A stretch of DNA of 18,924 nucleotides, taken from assembly GCA_041497115.1 (NCBI GenBank), contig JBGQFW010000081.1, forward strand, positions 1 to 18,924, given 5' to 3'. The translations under genes were made by a program, and so were the position numbers. Positions within the stretch are counted from its first letter, which is position 1, and each line of letters begins with the position of its first letter. The notes beneath the pieces are model-generated. The model was not told the DNA's origin. It searched no databases and saw nothing but the letters and a program-made list of their open reading frames with translations. Positions 1 to 7,740 of this stretch are shown piece by piece. This DNA comes from AR5 sp041497115. GTDB lineage: Bacteria; Methylomirabilota; Methylomirabilia; Rokubacteriales; CSP1-6.

Positions 1-609
1 GAGCCGGCGCTCTACGCGCGGCGGATCCGCGAGCTGGTCGGCCACGGCGAGTGCGTGATGGGCATCATCGACAGCCTGCCCCACCCGTGGCCTCCGCTGC
101 CCCCCGCCGAGTGCGAGGCGCTGGAGGCCGCGCTCGTGCGGTGGCGCTGGCGGCTCCGCGACCGGGACCATCGGCTCTCGCGCACGCACGGGGACTTCCA
201 CCCGTGGAACATCCTCTTCCGCGAGGGCACCGACTTCAGCGTGCTCGACCGCAGCCGCGGCGAGTGGGGCGAGCCGGCCGACGACGTGGCCGCGCTGGCG
301 ATCAACTACCTCTTCTTCGGCCTCCGCCGGGAGGGCGGCCGCGACGGAGAGCACGGCGTGGCCGAGCCCTTCCGGACGCTCTTCGACACGTTTCTCTCGA
401 CCTACATCGAGGCGAGCCGCGACCACGAGCTGCTCGAGACGCTGCCGCCGTTCTTCGCCTTCCGCGCGCTCGTGCTGGCGCACCCGCGCTGGTATCCGGA
501 TCTGCCGCCGACGGTACGCGCGGGGCTGCTGCGCTTCGCCGGGGCCATGGCCCGCGCGGACCGCTTCGAGCCGACCGACCTCCCGACGTCCGGGACGAGC
601 GCGCCATGA
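1..609 (+). CDS. APH-fold phosphotransferase (3' part; start is outside the window)
   Basis: This is the C-terminal 202 residues of an aminoglycoside-phosphotransferase-fold (APH/choline-kinase-like) enzyme, open from base 1. The catalytic loop HGDFHPWN is encoded at 187-210. It contains the Asp base and the Asn metal ligand of the family. The second metal-binding Asp is in LDRSRGEWGEPADD (Asp codon 247-249), the usual position of the D-x5-GDPxxD segment. The helical C-lobe follows. The substrate is unknown, and an antibiotic-resistance role should not be assumed because most environmental APH-fold proteins act on other small molecules. Its stop overlaps the next start by 4 nt (ATGA). The next gene encodes P-loop kinase domains. 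APH plus P-loop kinase also occurs as one fused protein in other bacteria, for example mycobacterial Rv2004c, so the two products probably act together. Confidence 0.85.
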   Translation, partial: EPALYARRIRELVGHGECVMGIIDSLPHPWPPLPPAECEALEAALVRWRWRLRDRDHRLSRTHGDFHPWNILFREGTDFSVLDRSRGEWGEPADDVAALAINYLFFGLRREGGRDGEHGVAEPFRTLFDTFLSTYIEASRDHELLETLPPFFAFRALVLAHPRWYPDLPPTVRAGLLRFAGAMARADRFEPTDLPTSGTSAP

Positions 610-1721
610 GCTGGGCGATCTGGATCACCGGGCGGCCGGGCAGCGGCAAGTCCACGCTGGCGCGCGCCGCCGCCGCGCGGCTGGCCGAGGCGGGCGAGCC
701 GGTGACGATGCTGGAGCTGGACCGGTTGCGCCGGACGCTGACGCCGCAGCCCGTGTACAGCGAGGCCGAGCGGGAGGTCGTGTACCGTGCGCTCGTGTTC
801 GTCGCGCTCGCGCTGACCGAGGCCGGGCGACCCGTGCTCATCGACGCCACCGGCCACCGCCGCGCGTGGCGCGACCTCGCGCGCGCCGGCATCCCGCGCT
901 TCGCCGAGGTCCAGCTCGACTGCCCGCTCGAGGTGTGCGCCGCGCGCGAGCGCGCGCGCCCGCCCGGCGCGGCGCCGGCGGGCATCTACCAGGCGGCCGG
1001 CCGTCCCGGCGCGACCGTTCCCGGCGTGAACGTCCCCTACGAGCCCGCCGCCTCGCCCGAGCTCGTGGTGGACACGAGCGACGAGAGCATGGACGCGGCG
1101 GCCGATCGCATCGCGGCGCTCGGCCTGATGCTGAGACAGCCCTCGCCGCCGCGCGCGACGGCGCCCACCGGCGCCGCCGTCTGGCTCACCGGGCTGCCGG
1201 GCAGCGGCAAGACGACGCTGGCGTCGCGGCTCGCCGAGGCGCTCGACGCCGAGGGCATCCCGGTGGCGATCCTCGAGTGGGCGACCGTGCGCTCGATGGT
1301 GCCGACGATCCCGGCCACCACGGCGGGGGTCGAGATCGCGCACCGCGCGCTGGCCGCCGCCGCCGCGCTCCTCGCCGAGGCCGGCGTCACGGTGATCGTG
1401 GACGCCGCCGCCCCGCGCCGGGTCTGGCGCGATCTCGGTCGCGCGCTGATCCCGGTGTTCGCCGAGGTGCAGCTGCGGTGCCCGGCGGAGGTCTGCGCCG
1501 CGCGCGAGCGCGCGATGCGCTGGCGGCCGCGGCCCGGTCCGGCCGGCGGCGGCATGACCGCGCCGGAGTCGGCGAGCGACTACGAGTACGCGCTGACCCC
1601 CGAGCTCGTCCTCGACACCGGGGAGCGCAGCGAGTGGACCGTGACGGAGGATCTGCTCGCGCTGGTCCGGCGACTGCTGGGCGGGCGCCTCGCGCAAGGA
1701 GCCGACCATGCGAGTCCGTGA
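606..1721 (+). CDS. Tandem-duplicated APS-kinase-like P-loop kinase
   Basis: The product is 371 aa and starts at an ATG that overlaps the upstream stop. It contains two copies of a CysC/APS-kinase-like domain. Copy 1 (about residues 4-175) has Walker A GRPGSGKS at 9-16. Copy 2 (about 190-365) has Walker A GLPGSGKT at 196-203. Both retain an F-A-E-V-Q-L-x-C-P-x-E-V-C-A-A-R-E-R segment and the PELVxDT strand seen near the C-terminus of APS kinases. Copy 1 also keeps a VNVPYEP-like stretch. The DNHNxR substrate motif of true APS kinases is not visible in either copy, so adenylyl-sulfate kinase activity is doubtful. Similarity between the halves is also obvious in the DNA (around 930-955 and 1490-1515), which indicates an internal duplication. 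It probably works with the upstream APH-fold protein, as in fused APH/ATP-binding proteins. The substrate is unknown. Confidence 0.85.
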   Translation: MSWAIWITGRPGSGKSTLARAAAARLAEAGEPVTMLELDRLRRTLTPQPVYSEAEREVVYRALVFVALALTEAGRPVLIDATGHRRAWRDLARAGIPRFAEVQLDCPLEVCAARERARPPGAAPAGIYQAAGRPGATVPGVNVPYEPAASPELVVDTSDESMDAAADRIAALGLMLRQPSPPRATAPTGAAVWLTGLPGSGKTTLASRLAEALDAEGIPVAILEWATVRSMVPTIPATTAGVEIAHRALAAAAALLAEAGVTVIVDAAAPRRVWRDLGRALIPVFAEVQLRCPAEVCAARERAMRWRPRPGPAGGGMTAPESASDYEYALTPELVLDTGERSEWTVTEDLLALVRRLLGGRLAQGADHASP

Positions 1722-2121
1722 GCTCATGACCGACACGCCGATCACCGTGGAGCCGCGGACGCCGATGGTGGAGGCGCGCCAGCGGATGCTCACCGAGCGC
1801 ATCCGACACCTCATCGTGACCGAGGGCGGACGGCTGGTGGGCATCGTGACCGACCGCGACATCCGCCTCAACCTGCCGTCGCCGGCCACCAGCCTGTCGG
1901 TGTGGGAGATCAACTACCTGCTGTCCAAGCTGACCGTCGGCGACGTGATGACGCGCTCGGTGCTGGTGGTGAGCCCCGACCGGCCGGCCGCCGAGGCCGC
2001 CCGGATCATGATCGAGCACAAGATCAGCGCCCTGCCGGTGACCGACGGCGAGCGACTGCTCGGCATCATCACCGAGTCCGACTTCGTCCACGCGATCGCC
2101 CGCATCGGCGGGACGCCGTGA
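1708..2121 (+). CDS. Two-CBS-domain protein
   Basis: The product is 137 aa and consists almost entirely of a CBS pair (Bateman module). CBS1 spans about residues 1-65 (VRELMTDTPITVEP, then LVGIVTDRDIR). CBS2 spans about 75-135 (VGDVMTRSVLVVSP, then LLGIITESDFVHAI). Stand-alone CBS pairs bind adenine nucleotides or related ligands and act as energy or redox sensors. The size and architecture match the mycobacterial hypoxic response protein Hrp1 (Rv2626c), but this is a family-level analogy, not proven orthology. An AAGGA ribosome binding site lies at about 1696-1700. The start overlaps the upstream gene by 14 nt, and the stop overlaps the next GTG start by 4 nt, which implies translational coupling. 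Confidence 0.93.
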   Translation: MRVRELMTDTPITVEPRTPMVEARQRMLTERIRHLIVTEGGRLVGIVTDRDIRLNLPSPATSLSVWEINYLLSKLTVGDVMTRSVLVVSPDRPAAEAARIMIEHKISALPVTDGERLLGIITESDFVHAIARIGGTP

Positions 2122-2519
2122 GCCCACGGATCCTGGTCGTCGACGACGAGCACGATCTCGCCGTCACGTGCGAGCGGCTGCTGGCCCGCGCGGGATGGCA
2201 GGTCACGACCGTCGGCACGCGCAGCGACGCGCTGCTGGCCCTGGTTCCCGAGCCGCCGCCGGCGCTGGCGATCGTGGATCAGCGTCTCCCCGACGGCGAC
2301 GGCCTCGACGTGGTGCGGGCCGCGCGCGCCCGGGGCACGCCGGTCATCGTGGTCACCGGCCACGGCTCGGCGGCCAGCCGCCGGACCACGCTCGCCGAGG
2401 GCGCGGCGGGGTTCCTGGCCAAGCCCTTCTCGACCCGTGAGCTGCTCGATCTGGTGCGCGCCGTCGCCGGCGAGCCACCGGGCGACGGCGCCGGCTCGCG
2501 GGCCGTGCCGGCCGCCTAG
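2118..2519 (+). CDS. Receiver-only response regulator (CheY-like)
   Basis: The product is 133 aa and starts at GTG 2118 (GTGA overlap with the CBS gene). It is a single REC domain. It has the acidic pocket D9-D10-E11, phospho-acceptor D54 in IVDQRLPDGDG, the switch Thr T80 in VVVTGHG and conserved Lys K102 in LAKPF. A short Ala/Gly-rich tail follows and there is no output domain. No histidine kinase is encoded in the window, so the partner must be elsewhere. Receiver-only proteins usually act in phosphorelays or by protein-protein contact. Its position directly after the CBS sensor and before the ATPase gene suggests a regulatory role in the same operon, which is inference. Confidence 0.92.
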   Translation: MSPRILVVDDEHDLAVTCERLLARAGWQVTTVGTRSDALLALVPEPPPALAIVDQRLPDGDGLDVVRAARARGTPVIVVTGHGSAASRRTTLAEGAAGFLAKPFSTRELLDLVRAVAGEPPGDGAGSRAVPAA

Positions 2520-2570
2520 CGGCGCCGGCCCCACGTCGCCCGCCGCGCGTGCGCGGAGACGACCCCGCCC

Positions 2571-5045
2571 ATGACGCGCCGACGCCTCCCTCTCGACCGA
2601 CTTGTCGACGGCACGCCCGCCGGCCGCGGCCTCACCGCGGCGGAGGTGTCGGTGCGGCGCGCGCGCCACGGCGTCAACGCCGTCGTCGAGACTGTGCCGG
2701 GCGCCTGGCGCGCGCTCGTGCGCGAGACGGTCCGGGATCCGATGCTGTGGTTCTTCGCGGCGACCGGTGTCCTCTACGTCGCGGTGGGCCAGCGCGCCGA
2801 GGGACTCACCCTGCTGCTCGCCATCGCGCCGCTCGTGGTGATGGACATGGCGCTGCACCAGCGCACCCGCGCGTCCACCGAGGGGCTGCGAAGCCGGCTG
2901 GCCGCCGACGCCGTCGTCGTGCGGGACGGCGGCGAGCGCCGTGTCCCCGCGGTCGATCTGGTGCCCGGCGATCTCGTCCGCGTCGCCCCCGGCGAGCCGT
3001 TCCCCGCCGACGGCGTGGTGGTGGCGGGCGCCGAGCTTCAGGCGGACGAGTCCACCCTCACCGGCGAGGCGTACCCCGCGCGCAAGCGCCCGCTGGCCGC
3101 CGCCGCCGACGGCCCCGAGCCCGGCGTCGACCACGAGCACTGGGCCTTCGCGGGCACCCGCCTGCTCACCGGCCACGCGACGGTGCGGCTGGTCTTCACC
3201 GGCGCCGAGACACTCTACGGCGAGATCGTGCGCTCGGCGGCGACCGGCGCCCGCGCCCGCACGCCGCTGCAGCGCGCGATCCAGCGGCTGGTCGGGCGGC
3301 TGATCGGCGTCGCCGCGCTGTTCTGCATCCTCCTGGCGGTCGTCCGCCTGGCGCAGGGCCACGGCTGGCTCGACGCGCTCGTGAGCGCGGTGACGCTGGC
3401 CACCGCGGCCATCCCCGAGGAGTTCCCGGTGGTGTTCACGGTCTTCCTCGCCGTCGGCGTGTACCGGCTGGCGCGGCGCGACGCCCTCGTGCGCCGGGCG
3501 GTCTCGGTGGAGAACATCGGCCGCGTGACCGCGATCTGCTCGGACAAGACCGGCACGATCACCGAGGGACGGCTGCGCCTGACCGAGCGACGGGCCGCCG
3601 CCGGCCTGGACGACGCCGCGCTGCTACGGATGGCGGCACGAGCCTCGCGCCACGACAGCGGCGACCCCCTCGACGCGGCGGTGCTCGAGGCGGCCGGCGC
3701 CGCCGACACCGCCGGCGCCACCGGCCCCGCCGCGGTGATCGCGACGTTTCCGTTCACCGAGGCCCGTCGCCGCGAGACCGCGATCGTGCGCGAGCCCGAC
3801 GGTCGGATGCTCGCGGTGAGCAAGGGCGCGGTGGAGACGGTGCTCGACATGTGCCCGCCCGGCGCCACGGACCGCGACGGGTGGCTCGGCGATGCCGACC
3901 GGCTCGCCGCCGACGGCCGTCGCGTGATCGCCTGCGCGTGGCGACCCCTCGACGCCGCCCCCGGCGACGACGAGCCGTCCGCCGACTACCGGATGGCCGG
4001 GCTGCTGGCGTTCGAGGATCCGGTGCGCCCCGGCGTGGCGGAGGCGGTCGCCGAGAGCCGGGCCGCCGGCATCCAGACGATCCTCGTCACCGGCGATCAT
4101 CCCGCCACCGCGCGGGCCGTCGCCCGCGCGATCGGGCTCGGCGGCGGCGAGCCGCGCGTCATCGCCGGCGACGAGATCGCCGGCTGGGCGGCGCGCGGGC
4201 CCGCCGCGCTGCGCGACCTGGACGTCGTCGCCCGCGCCACGCCGGCGCACAAGCTCGCGCTCGTGCGCGCGCTCCAGGCCGGCGGCGAGGTGGTGGTCGT
4301 CACCGGCGACGGCGTGAACGACGTGCCGGCCCTGCAGGCCGCCGACGTCGGCGTGGCGATGGGCGAGCGCGGCACCCGCAGCGCGCGCGAGGTCGCCGCC
4401 ATCGTCCTCCTCGACGACAACTTCCGCACCATCGTGGGCGCCGTGAGCGAGGGACGCCGCCTGCTCACCAGCCTGCGCGCCGCCTTCCAGTACCTGCTGG
4501 TGATCCACATCCCGCTCGTGCTCACCGCCGCCCTCGTGCCGCTCGCCGGTTATCCGTTACTCTATCTGCCGATCCACATCGTGTGGCTCGAGATGCTCAT
4601 CCATCCGACCGCGATGCTCGCGTTCCAGACCGCCGGCGCCGCCGGACCGCTGGCGCGCGCGCGCGCGCGGCCGTTCTTCTCGGCGCGCGACTGGGGGCTG
4701 GTGCTGGCCGCCGGCGCCCTCCTCACCGTCGTCGTCACCGCCGGCTACGCGCGCAGCCTGGGCGCCACCGGCGACGTCGATCACGCGCGAGCGACCGCGC
4801 TGGCCACGCTGACCGTGGGCAGCGCCGCCGTCACCGCCGCCCTCAGCCGCCTGGCCGGGCGGGCGGCGCGCGGGCTGGCGCTCGCCACGCTGCTGCTCAC
4901 GGCCGCGCTCGTGCAGATCCCGCCGCTGGCGCTCCGGCTGCACCTGCGCCCGCTGCATTCCGACGACTGGCTGCTGGTCGTCGCCGGGGCCCTGCTGGCG
5001 GCGGCACCGCTGGCGCTGGCCCGGACCGGAGGCGCGCAGGCATGA
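2571..5045 (+). CDS. P-type cation-transporting ATPase (P2-like)
   Basis: The 824-aa membrane pump has all P-type ATPase hallmarks. The N-terminal region (about 20-50) resembles the GLT-x-EV-x-R-x-x-x-G-x-N start of P2 ATPases. TM1-2 lie at about 58-95. The actuator TGE is at 164-166. TM3-4 lie at about 243-302 with PEEFP at 282-286 instead of the PEGLP of SERCA-like pumps. The phosphorylated Asp is D325 in DKTGTIT. The hinge TGDGVND is at 578-584, and six hydrophobic segments follow from about 640. The usual N-x-x-T-D of TM6 is replaced by WLEMLIHPTAML (E674, H678), so the transported ion cannot be assigned. It has no N-terminal heavy-metal domain. The gap from 2520 to 2570 holds a CCGCG/CGCGG hairpin at 2543-2556. 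The last codons overlap the GDT1-like gene, which points to joint cation homeostasis, possibly Mn2+ or Ca2+. Confidence 0.95.
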   Translation: MTRRRLPLDRLVDGTPAGRGLTAAEVSVRRARHGVNAVVETVPGAWRALVRETVRDPMLWFFAATGVLYVAVGQRAEGLTLLLAIAPLVVMDMALHQRTRASTEGLRSRLAADAVVVRDGGERRVPAVDLVPGDLVRVAPGEPFPADGVVVAGAELQADESTLTGEAYPARKRPLAAAADGPEPGVDHEHWAFAGTRLLTGHATVRLVFTGAETLYGEIVRSAATGARARTPLQRAIQRLVGRLIGVAALFCILLAVVRLAQGHGWLDALVSAVTLATAAIPEEFPVVFTVFLAVGVYRLARRDALVRRAVSVENIGRVTAICSDKTGTITEGRLRLTERRAAAGLDDAALLRMAARASRHDSGDPLDAAVLEAAGAADTAGATGPAAVIATFPFTEARRRETAIVREPDGRMLAVSKGAVETVLDMCPPGATDRDGWLGDADRLAADGRRVIACAWRPLDAAPGDDEPSADYRMAGLLAFEDPVRPGVAEAVAESRAAGIQTILVTGDHPATARAVARAIGLGGGEPRVIAGDEIAGWAARGPAALRDLDVVARATPAHKLALVRALQAGGEVVVVTGDGVNDVPALQAADVGVAMGERGTRSAREVAAIVLLDDNFRTIVGAVSEGRRLLTSLRAAFQYLLVIHIPLVLTAALVPLAGYPLLYLPIHIVWLEMLIHPTAMLAFQTAGAAGPLARARARPFFSARDWGLVLAAGALLTVVVTAGYARSLGATGDVDHARATALATLTVGSAAVTAALSRLAGRAARGLALATLLLTAALVQIPPLALRLHLRPLHSDDWLLVVAGALLAAAPLALARTGGAQA

Positions 5046-5308
5046 ACCCGTACGCGGTGGTGTACCTGAGCGTGCTGCTGGCCGAGCTCGGCGACAAGAC
5101 GCAGCTCGCCACCGTGCTGTTCGCCGGCGAGCGTGCGCTGAGCCGGTGGGGCGTGATCGCCGCCGCCGGCGGCGCGCTGCTCACGTCCACGGTGCTGGCG
5201 GTGCTCGTCGGCACCTGGGTCGGCGCTTGGCTGCCGCCGCGCCAGCTCAAGATCGTGGCCGCCGTCGGCTTCATCGCGCTCGGCGTGTGGATGCTGGTGC
5301 GCGCATGA
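5042..5308 (+). CDS. Half-size GDT1/TMEM165 (UPF0016) family transporter
   Basis: The product is 88 aa. It starts at the ATG that overlaps the ATPase stop (ATGA). The signature E-x-G-D-K-T is present as ELGDKTQ at residues 15-21 in the first hydrophobic helix. Two further hydrophobic segments follow (about 33-57 and 68-87). Eukaryotic GDT1/TMEM165 proteins carry two such repeats. Bacterial members with a single repeat are known and must oligomerise to make a complete pore. The family exports Mn2+ or exchanges Ca2+/Mn2+ for H+. The translationally coupled P-type ATPase suggests both proteins handle the same divalent cation, which is an inference from context. Confidence 0.9.
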   Translation: MNPYAVVYLSVLLAELGDKTQLATVLFAGERALSRWGVIAAAGGALLTSTVLAVLVGTWVGAWLPPRQLKIVAAVGFIALGVWMLVRA

Positions 5309-5321
5309 GAGCGGGCGCGCG

Positions 5322-7418
5322 GTGACGCGGCCGGGGCTCGGGCCCCTCTTCGACGCGCGCGCGGTGGCCGTCATCGGCGCCTCCGCCGACCCGTCCAAGG
5401 TCGGCGGCAGCGTGCTGGCGAATTTGCGCGCGGGGGGCTACGCCGGGCGCGTGGTGGCGGTGAACCGCGCGCGCCCGGTCGTGCAGGGGCTGGCCGCGGT
5501 GGCGTCGATCCTCGACGTGGACGGACCGGTGGACATCGCGGTGCTGGCGGTGCCGGCGCCCGCCGTGCTGCCCGCGCTCGCGCAATGCGTGACGAAGGGC
5601 GTGCCGGCCGCGATCGTGATCAGCGCGGGGTTCCGCGAGGCGGGCGCCGAGGGGCGCGCCCGCGAGGCCGCGCTGCGCGCCTGGCTCGCCGGGCAGCCGC
5701 TGCGGCTCGTCGGCCCCAACTGCCTGGGGTGGATCCGGCCGGCGCTCGGGCTCAACCTCACCTTCGCGCCGGGCATGCCGCGCACCGGCGCGCTGGGATT
5801 CTTCTCGCACTCGGGGGCGGTGTGCACCGCGATCCTCGACTGGTCGCGCGATCACGGCATCGGCTTCTCGCTCTTCGCCAGCCTCGGCAACCAGGCCGAC
5901 GTCAACGAGACGGACCTCATCGCCGCGCTCGCCGGCGACGGCGAGACGCGCGTCATCCTCGGCTATCTCGAGGGCGTCGCCGACGGGCGCGCGTTCGTCG
6001 CCGCGCTGGCGGCGGCCGCCGCGCGCAAGCCGTGCGTGCTCATGAAGGCGGGGCGCTCGGCCGAGGGCGCCCGCGCCGTCTCCTCGCACACCGGCGCGCT
6101 CGCCGGCTCCGACCGGGCGTTCGACGCGGCCGTGCGCCAGGCCGGCGCGGTGCGCGCGGAGTCGCTCGAGGAGCTGTTCGACGTGGCGCGCGCGCTCGAG
6201 GCGGGCCGCACGCCGCCGGGGCGGCGCGTGATCGTCGTCACCAACGGCGGCGGGCTCGGGATCCTGGCCACCGATGCCGCCCATGACGCCGGGCTGGATG
6301 TCGCGCCCCTGCCGGCGGAGGCGCAGGCGCGGCTCCGCGCGGTGCTGCCCCCGCACGCCGCGGTGATCAATCCCGTGGACCTGATCGGCGACGCCCCCCC
6401 GGCGCGATACGGCGCCGCGCTGGAGGCGCTGGCGCCGGAGGCCGCCTCGCTCGTCGTGCTGGTCGCGCCGCAGGCGGCCACCGACGCCGCCGGTATCGCC
6501 CGCGCGCTGCTCGGCGCCACCCGCGGTCGCACGGCCCCGGTGCTCGCCGTCCTCACCGGCGGCGCCAGCCTGCGGCCCGGCGTCGTCGCGCTCGAGGAGG
6601 CGGGCGTGCCGTGCTATCCGTTCCCCGAGCGCGCGGTGCGCGCGCTGGCCCGGATGGTCGCGCTCGCCGAGCGCCGGCCCGCGCCCTCCGACGCCGCGCC
6701 CGTCGCGATCGAGCCGGCGCGGCGCGCCGCCGCGCTCGCGCGGGCGCGCGCCGCGGGGCGGCTGGGGCTGCTCGACGCGGCGCCGCTGCTCGAGGCGTAC
6801 GGCATCGACGTGGTGCCGGCGCGGCTGGCGCGCTCGCCGGCCGAGGCCGCCGACATCGCGGCGGCGCTGGGCGGCACGATCGCCCTCAAGATCGTCTCGC
6901 CCGACATCCCGCACAAGAGCGACGTCGGCGGCGTGGCGCTCGATCTCACGCCGCCGACGGCCGGCGCCGCCGCCGCCCGGATGCTGGCCGAGGTGGCCCG
7001 CCGCCGGCCCGACGCGCGCGTGGACGGCGTGCTCGTGCAGGCGATGGCCGGCGGCGACGGGGCCGAGCTGCTGCTCGGCATGGTGCGCGACCCGCAGTTC
7101 GGCCCGCTCGTCGTCGTCGGCTTCGGCGGCATCTTCGTCGAGATCCTCGGTGACACCGCCATGAGGCTGGCGCCGGTCACCCATGCCGAGGCCCGCGCGA
7201 TGCTGGACGAGCTGCGCATGGCGCCCGCGCTCAAGGGGGCGCGCGGCCGGCCGCCCGTCGACCTCGACGCGCTGGCCGACGTCATCGTCCGGTTCGGCCG
7301 GCTCGCCGCGGACACCCCCGAGCTCGCGGAGCTGGAGATCAATCCCTTGCTCGCCACCCCGGCCGGGGCGCGCGCGCTGGACGTGCGTGGGAGACTTATC
7401 CAGGAGGACGCACGATGA
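5322..7418 (+). CDS. ADP-forming acetate/acyl-CoA ligase, fused alpha-beta
   Basis: The 698-aa protein starts at GTG 5322. The order is a CoA-binding Rossmann domain (about 8-135, with FDARAVAVIGAS), two succinyl-CoA-ligase-like flavodoxin domains (about 145-460) and an ATP-grasp domain (about 475-698, with KIVSPDIPHKSDVGGV). The predicted phospho-histidine is H256 in SSHTGALAGSD. The enzyme class interconverts acyl-CoA + ADP + Pi with free acid + ATP + CoA and allows substrate-level phosphorylation from acetyl-CoA or other acyl-CoAs. It could also act in the activating direction. It lacks the C-terminal GNAT domain of Pat/PatZ-type fusions, but a separate GNAT gene lies one gene away on the opposite strand. 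It begins 13 nt after the GDT1-like gene, and its stop overlaps the cytochrome start. Confidence 0.94.
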   Translation: MTRPGLGPLFDARAVAVIGASADPSKVGGSVLANLRAGGYAGRVVAVNRARPVVQGLAAVASILDVDGPVDIAVLAVPAPAVLPALAQCVTKGVPAAIVISAGFREAGAEGRAREAALRAWLAGQPLRLVGPNCLGWIRPALGLNLTFAPGMPRTGALGFFSHSGAVCTAILDWSRDHGIGFSLFASLGNQADVNETDLIAALAGDGETRVILGYLEGVADGRAFVAALAAAAARKPCVLMKAGRSAEGARAVSSHTGALAGSDRAFDAAVRQAGAVRAESLEELFDVARALEAGRTPPGRRVIVVTNGGGLGILATDAAHDAGLDVAPLPAEAQARLRAVLPPHAAVINPVDLIGDAPPARYGAALEALAPEAASLVVLVAPQAATDAAGIARALLGATRGRTAPVLAVLTGGASLRPGVVALEEAGVPCYPFPERAVRALARMVALAERRPAPSDAAPVAIEPARRAAALARARAAGRLGLLDAAPLLEAYGIDVVPARLARSPAEAADIAAALGGTIALKIVSPDIPHKSDVGGVALDLTPPTAGAAAARMLAEVARRRPDARVDGVLVQAMAGGDGAELLLGMVRDPQFGPLVVVGFGGIFVEILGDTAMRLAPVTHAEARAMLDELRMAPALKGARGRPPVDLDALADVIVRFGRLAADTPELAELEINPLLATPAGARALDVRGRLIQEDAR

Positions 7419-7723
7419 AGACGCTCCTCGTCGGAGCCTGCCTGCTGCTGGCGGTCGCCGTCGCCGAGGCCCAGGACAACGCGGCCGCGCTCGGCGAGGT
7501 CGCGTTCAAGAACAGCGGGTGCTTCAACTGTCACATGATCGGCAAGGTCGGCACGCCGCTCGGACCCGATCTGTCGTATATCGGCCAGAAGTTCCCGGCC
7601 GAGTACATGGCGCGCTGGCTGCGCGATCCCGCCCTGCAGCGGCCGAACGCCCACATGCCGGCGCTCGAGCTCACCGAGGCGCAGGTGCGGGCGCTCGCCG
7701 CCTATCTGGGCTCGCTGCGCTGA
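7415..7723 (+). CDS. Small monoheme c-type cytochrome
   Basis: The product is 102 aa with a Sec signal peptide (hydrophobic core about 4-17, likely cleavage after AEA near residue 19), so it is periplasmic. The heme motif CFNCH is at 36-40 and the likely axial Met is M81 in HMPAL. The layout matches small class I cytochromes of the cytochrome c oxidase or nitric-oxide-reductase type electron carriers. AGGAGG at 7402-7407 lies 7 nt before the ATG, which overlaps the stop of the CoA ligase. Its redox partners are not in the window. Coupling to an ADP-forming CoA ligase is unusual and may reflect shared low-oxygen induction. Confidence 0.93.
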   Translation: MKTLLVGACLLLAVAVAEAQDNAAALGEVAFKNSGCFNCHMIGKVGTPLGPDLSYIGQKFPAEYMARWLRDPALQRPNAHMPALELTEAQVRALAAYLGSLR

Positions 7724-7740
7724 CGGGCGTCAGCGCGGCG
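7713..7740. terminator. Stem-loop spanning both convergent stop codons
   Basis: A 12-bp stem (7713-7724 with 7729-7740, one G-U wobble) closes a GGGC loop. The cytochrome stop (7721-7723) lies in one arm and the stop of the minus-strand GNAT gene (7730-7732) in the other. It has no T-tract on either side, so it is not a textbook intrinsic terminator. It is well placed to end or protect both transcripts. Confidence 0.55.

Noticed and set aside
1..609. Aminoglycoside resistance gene
   Set aside because: Only the APH fold is supported. Neighbours are stress and kinase genes, and there is no mobile-element or resistance context.
606..1721. CysC adenylyl-sulfate kinase
   Set aside because: The fold matches but the APS-binding DNHNxR motif is not visible in either copy and no sulfate-assimilation genes are nearby.
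4654..4672. CG-dinucleotide run as a tandem repeat element
   Set aside because: It encodes Ala-Arg codons inside the intact ATPase reading frame and is explained by base composition.
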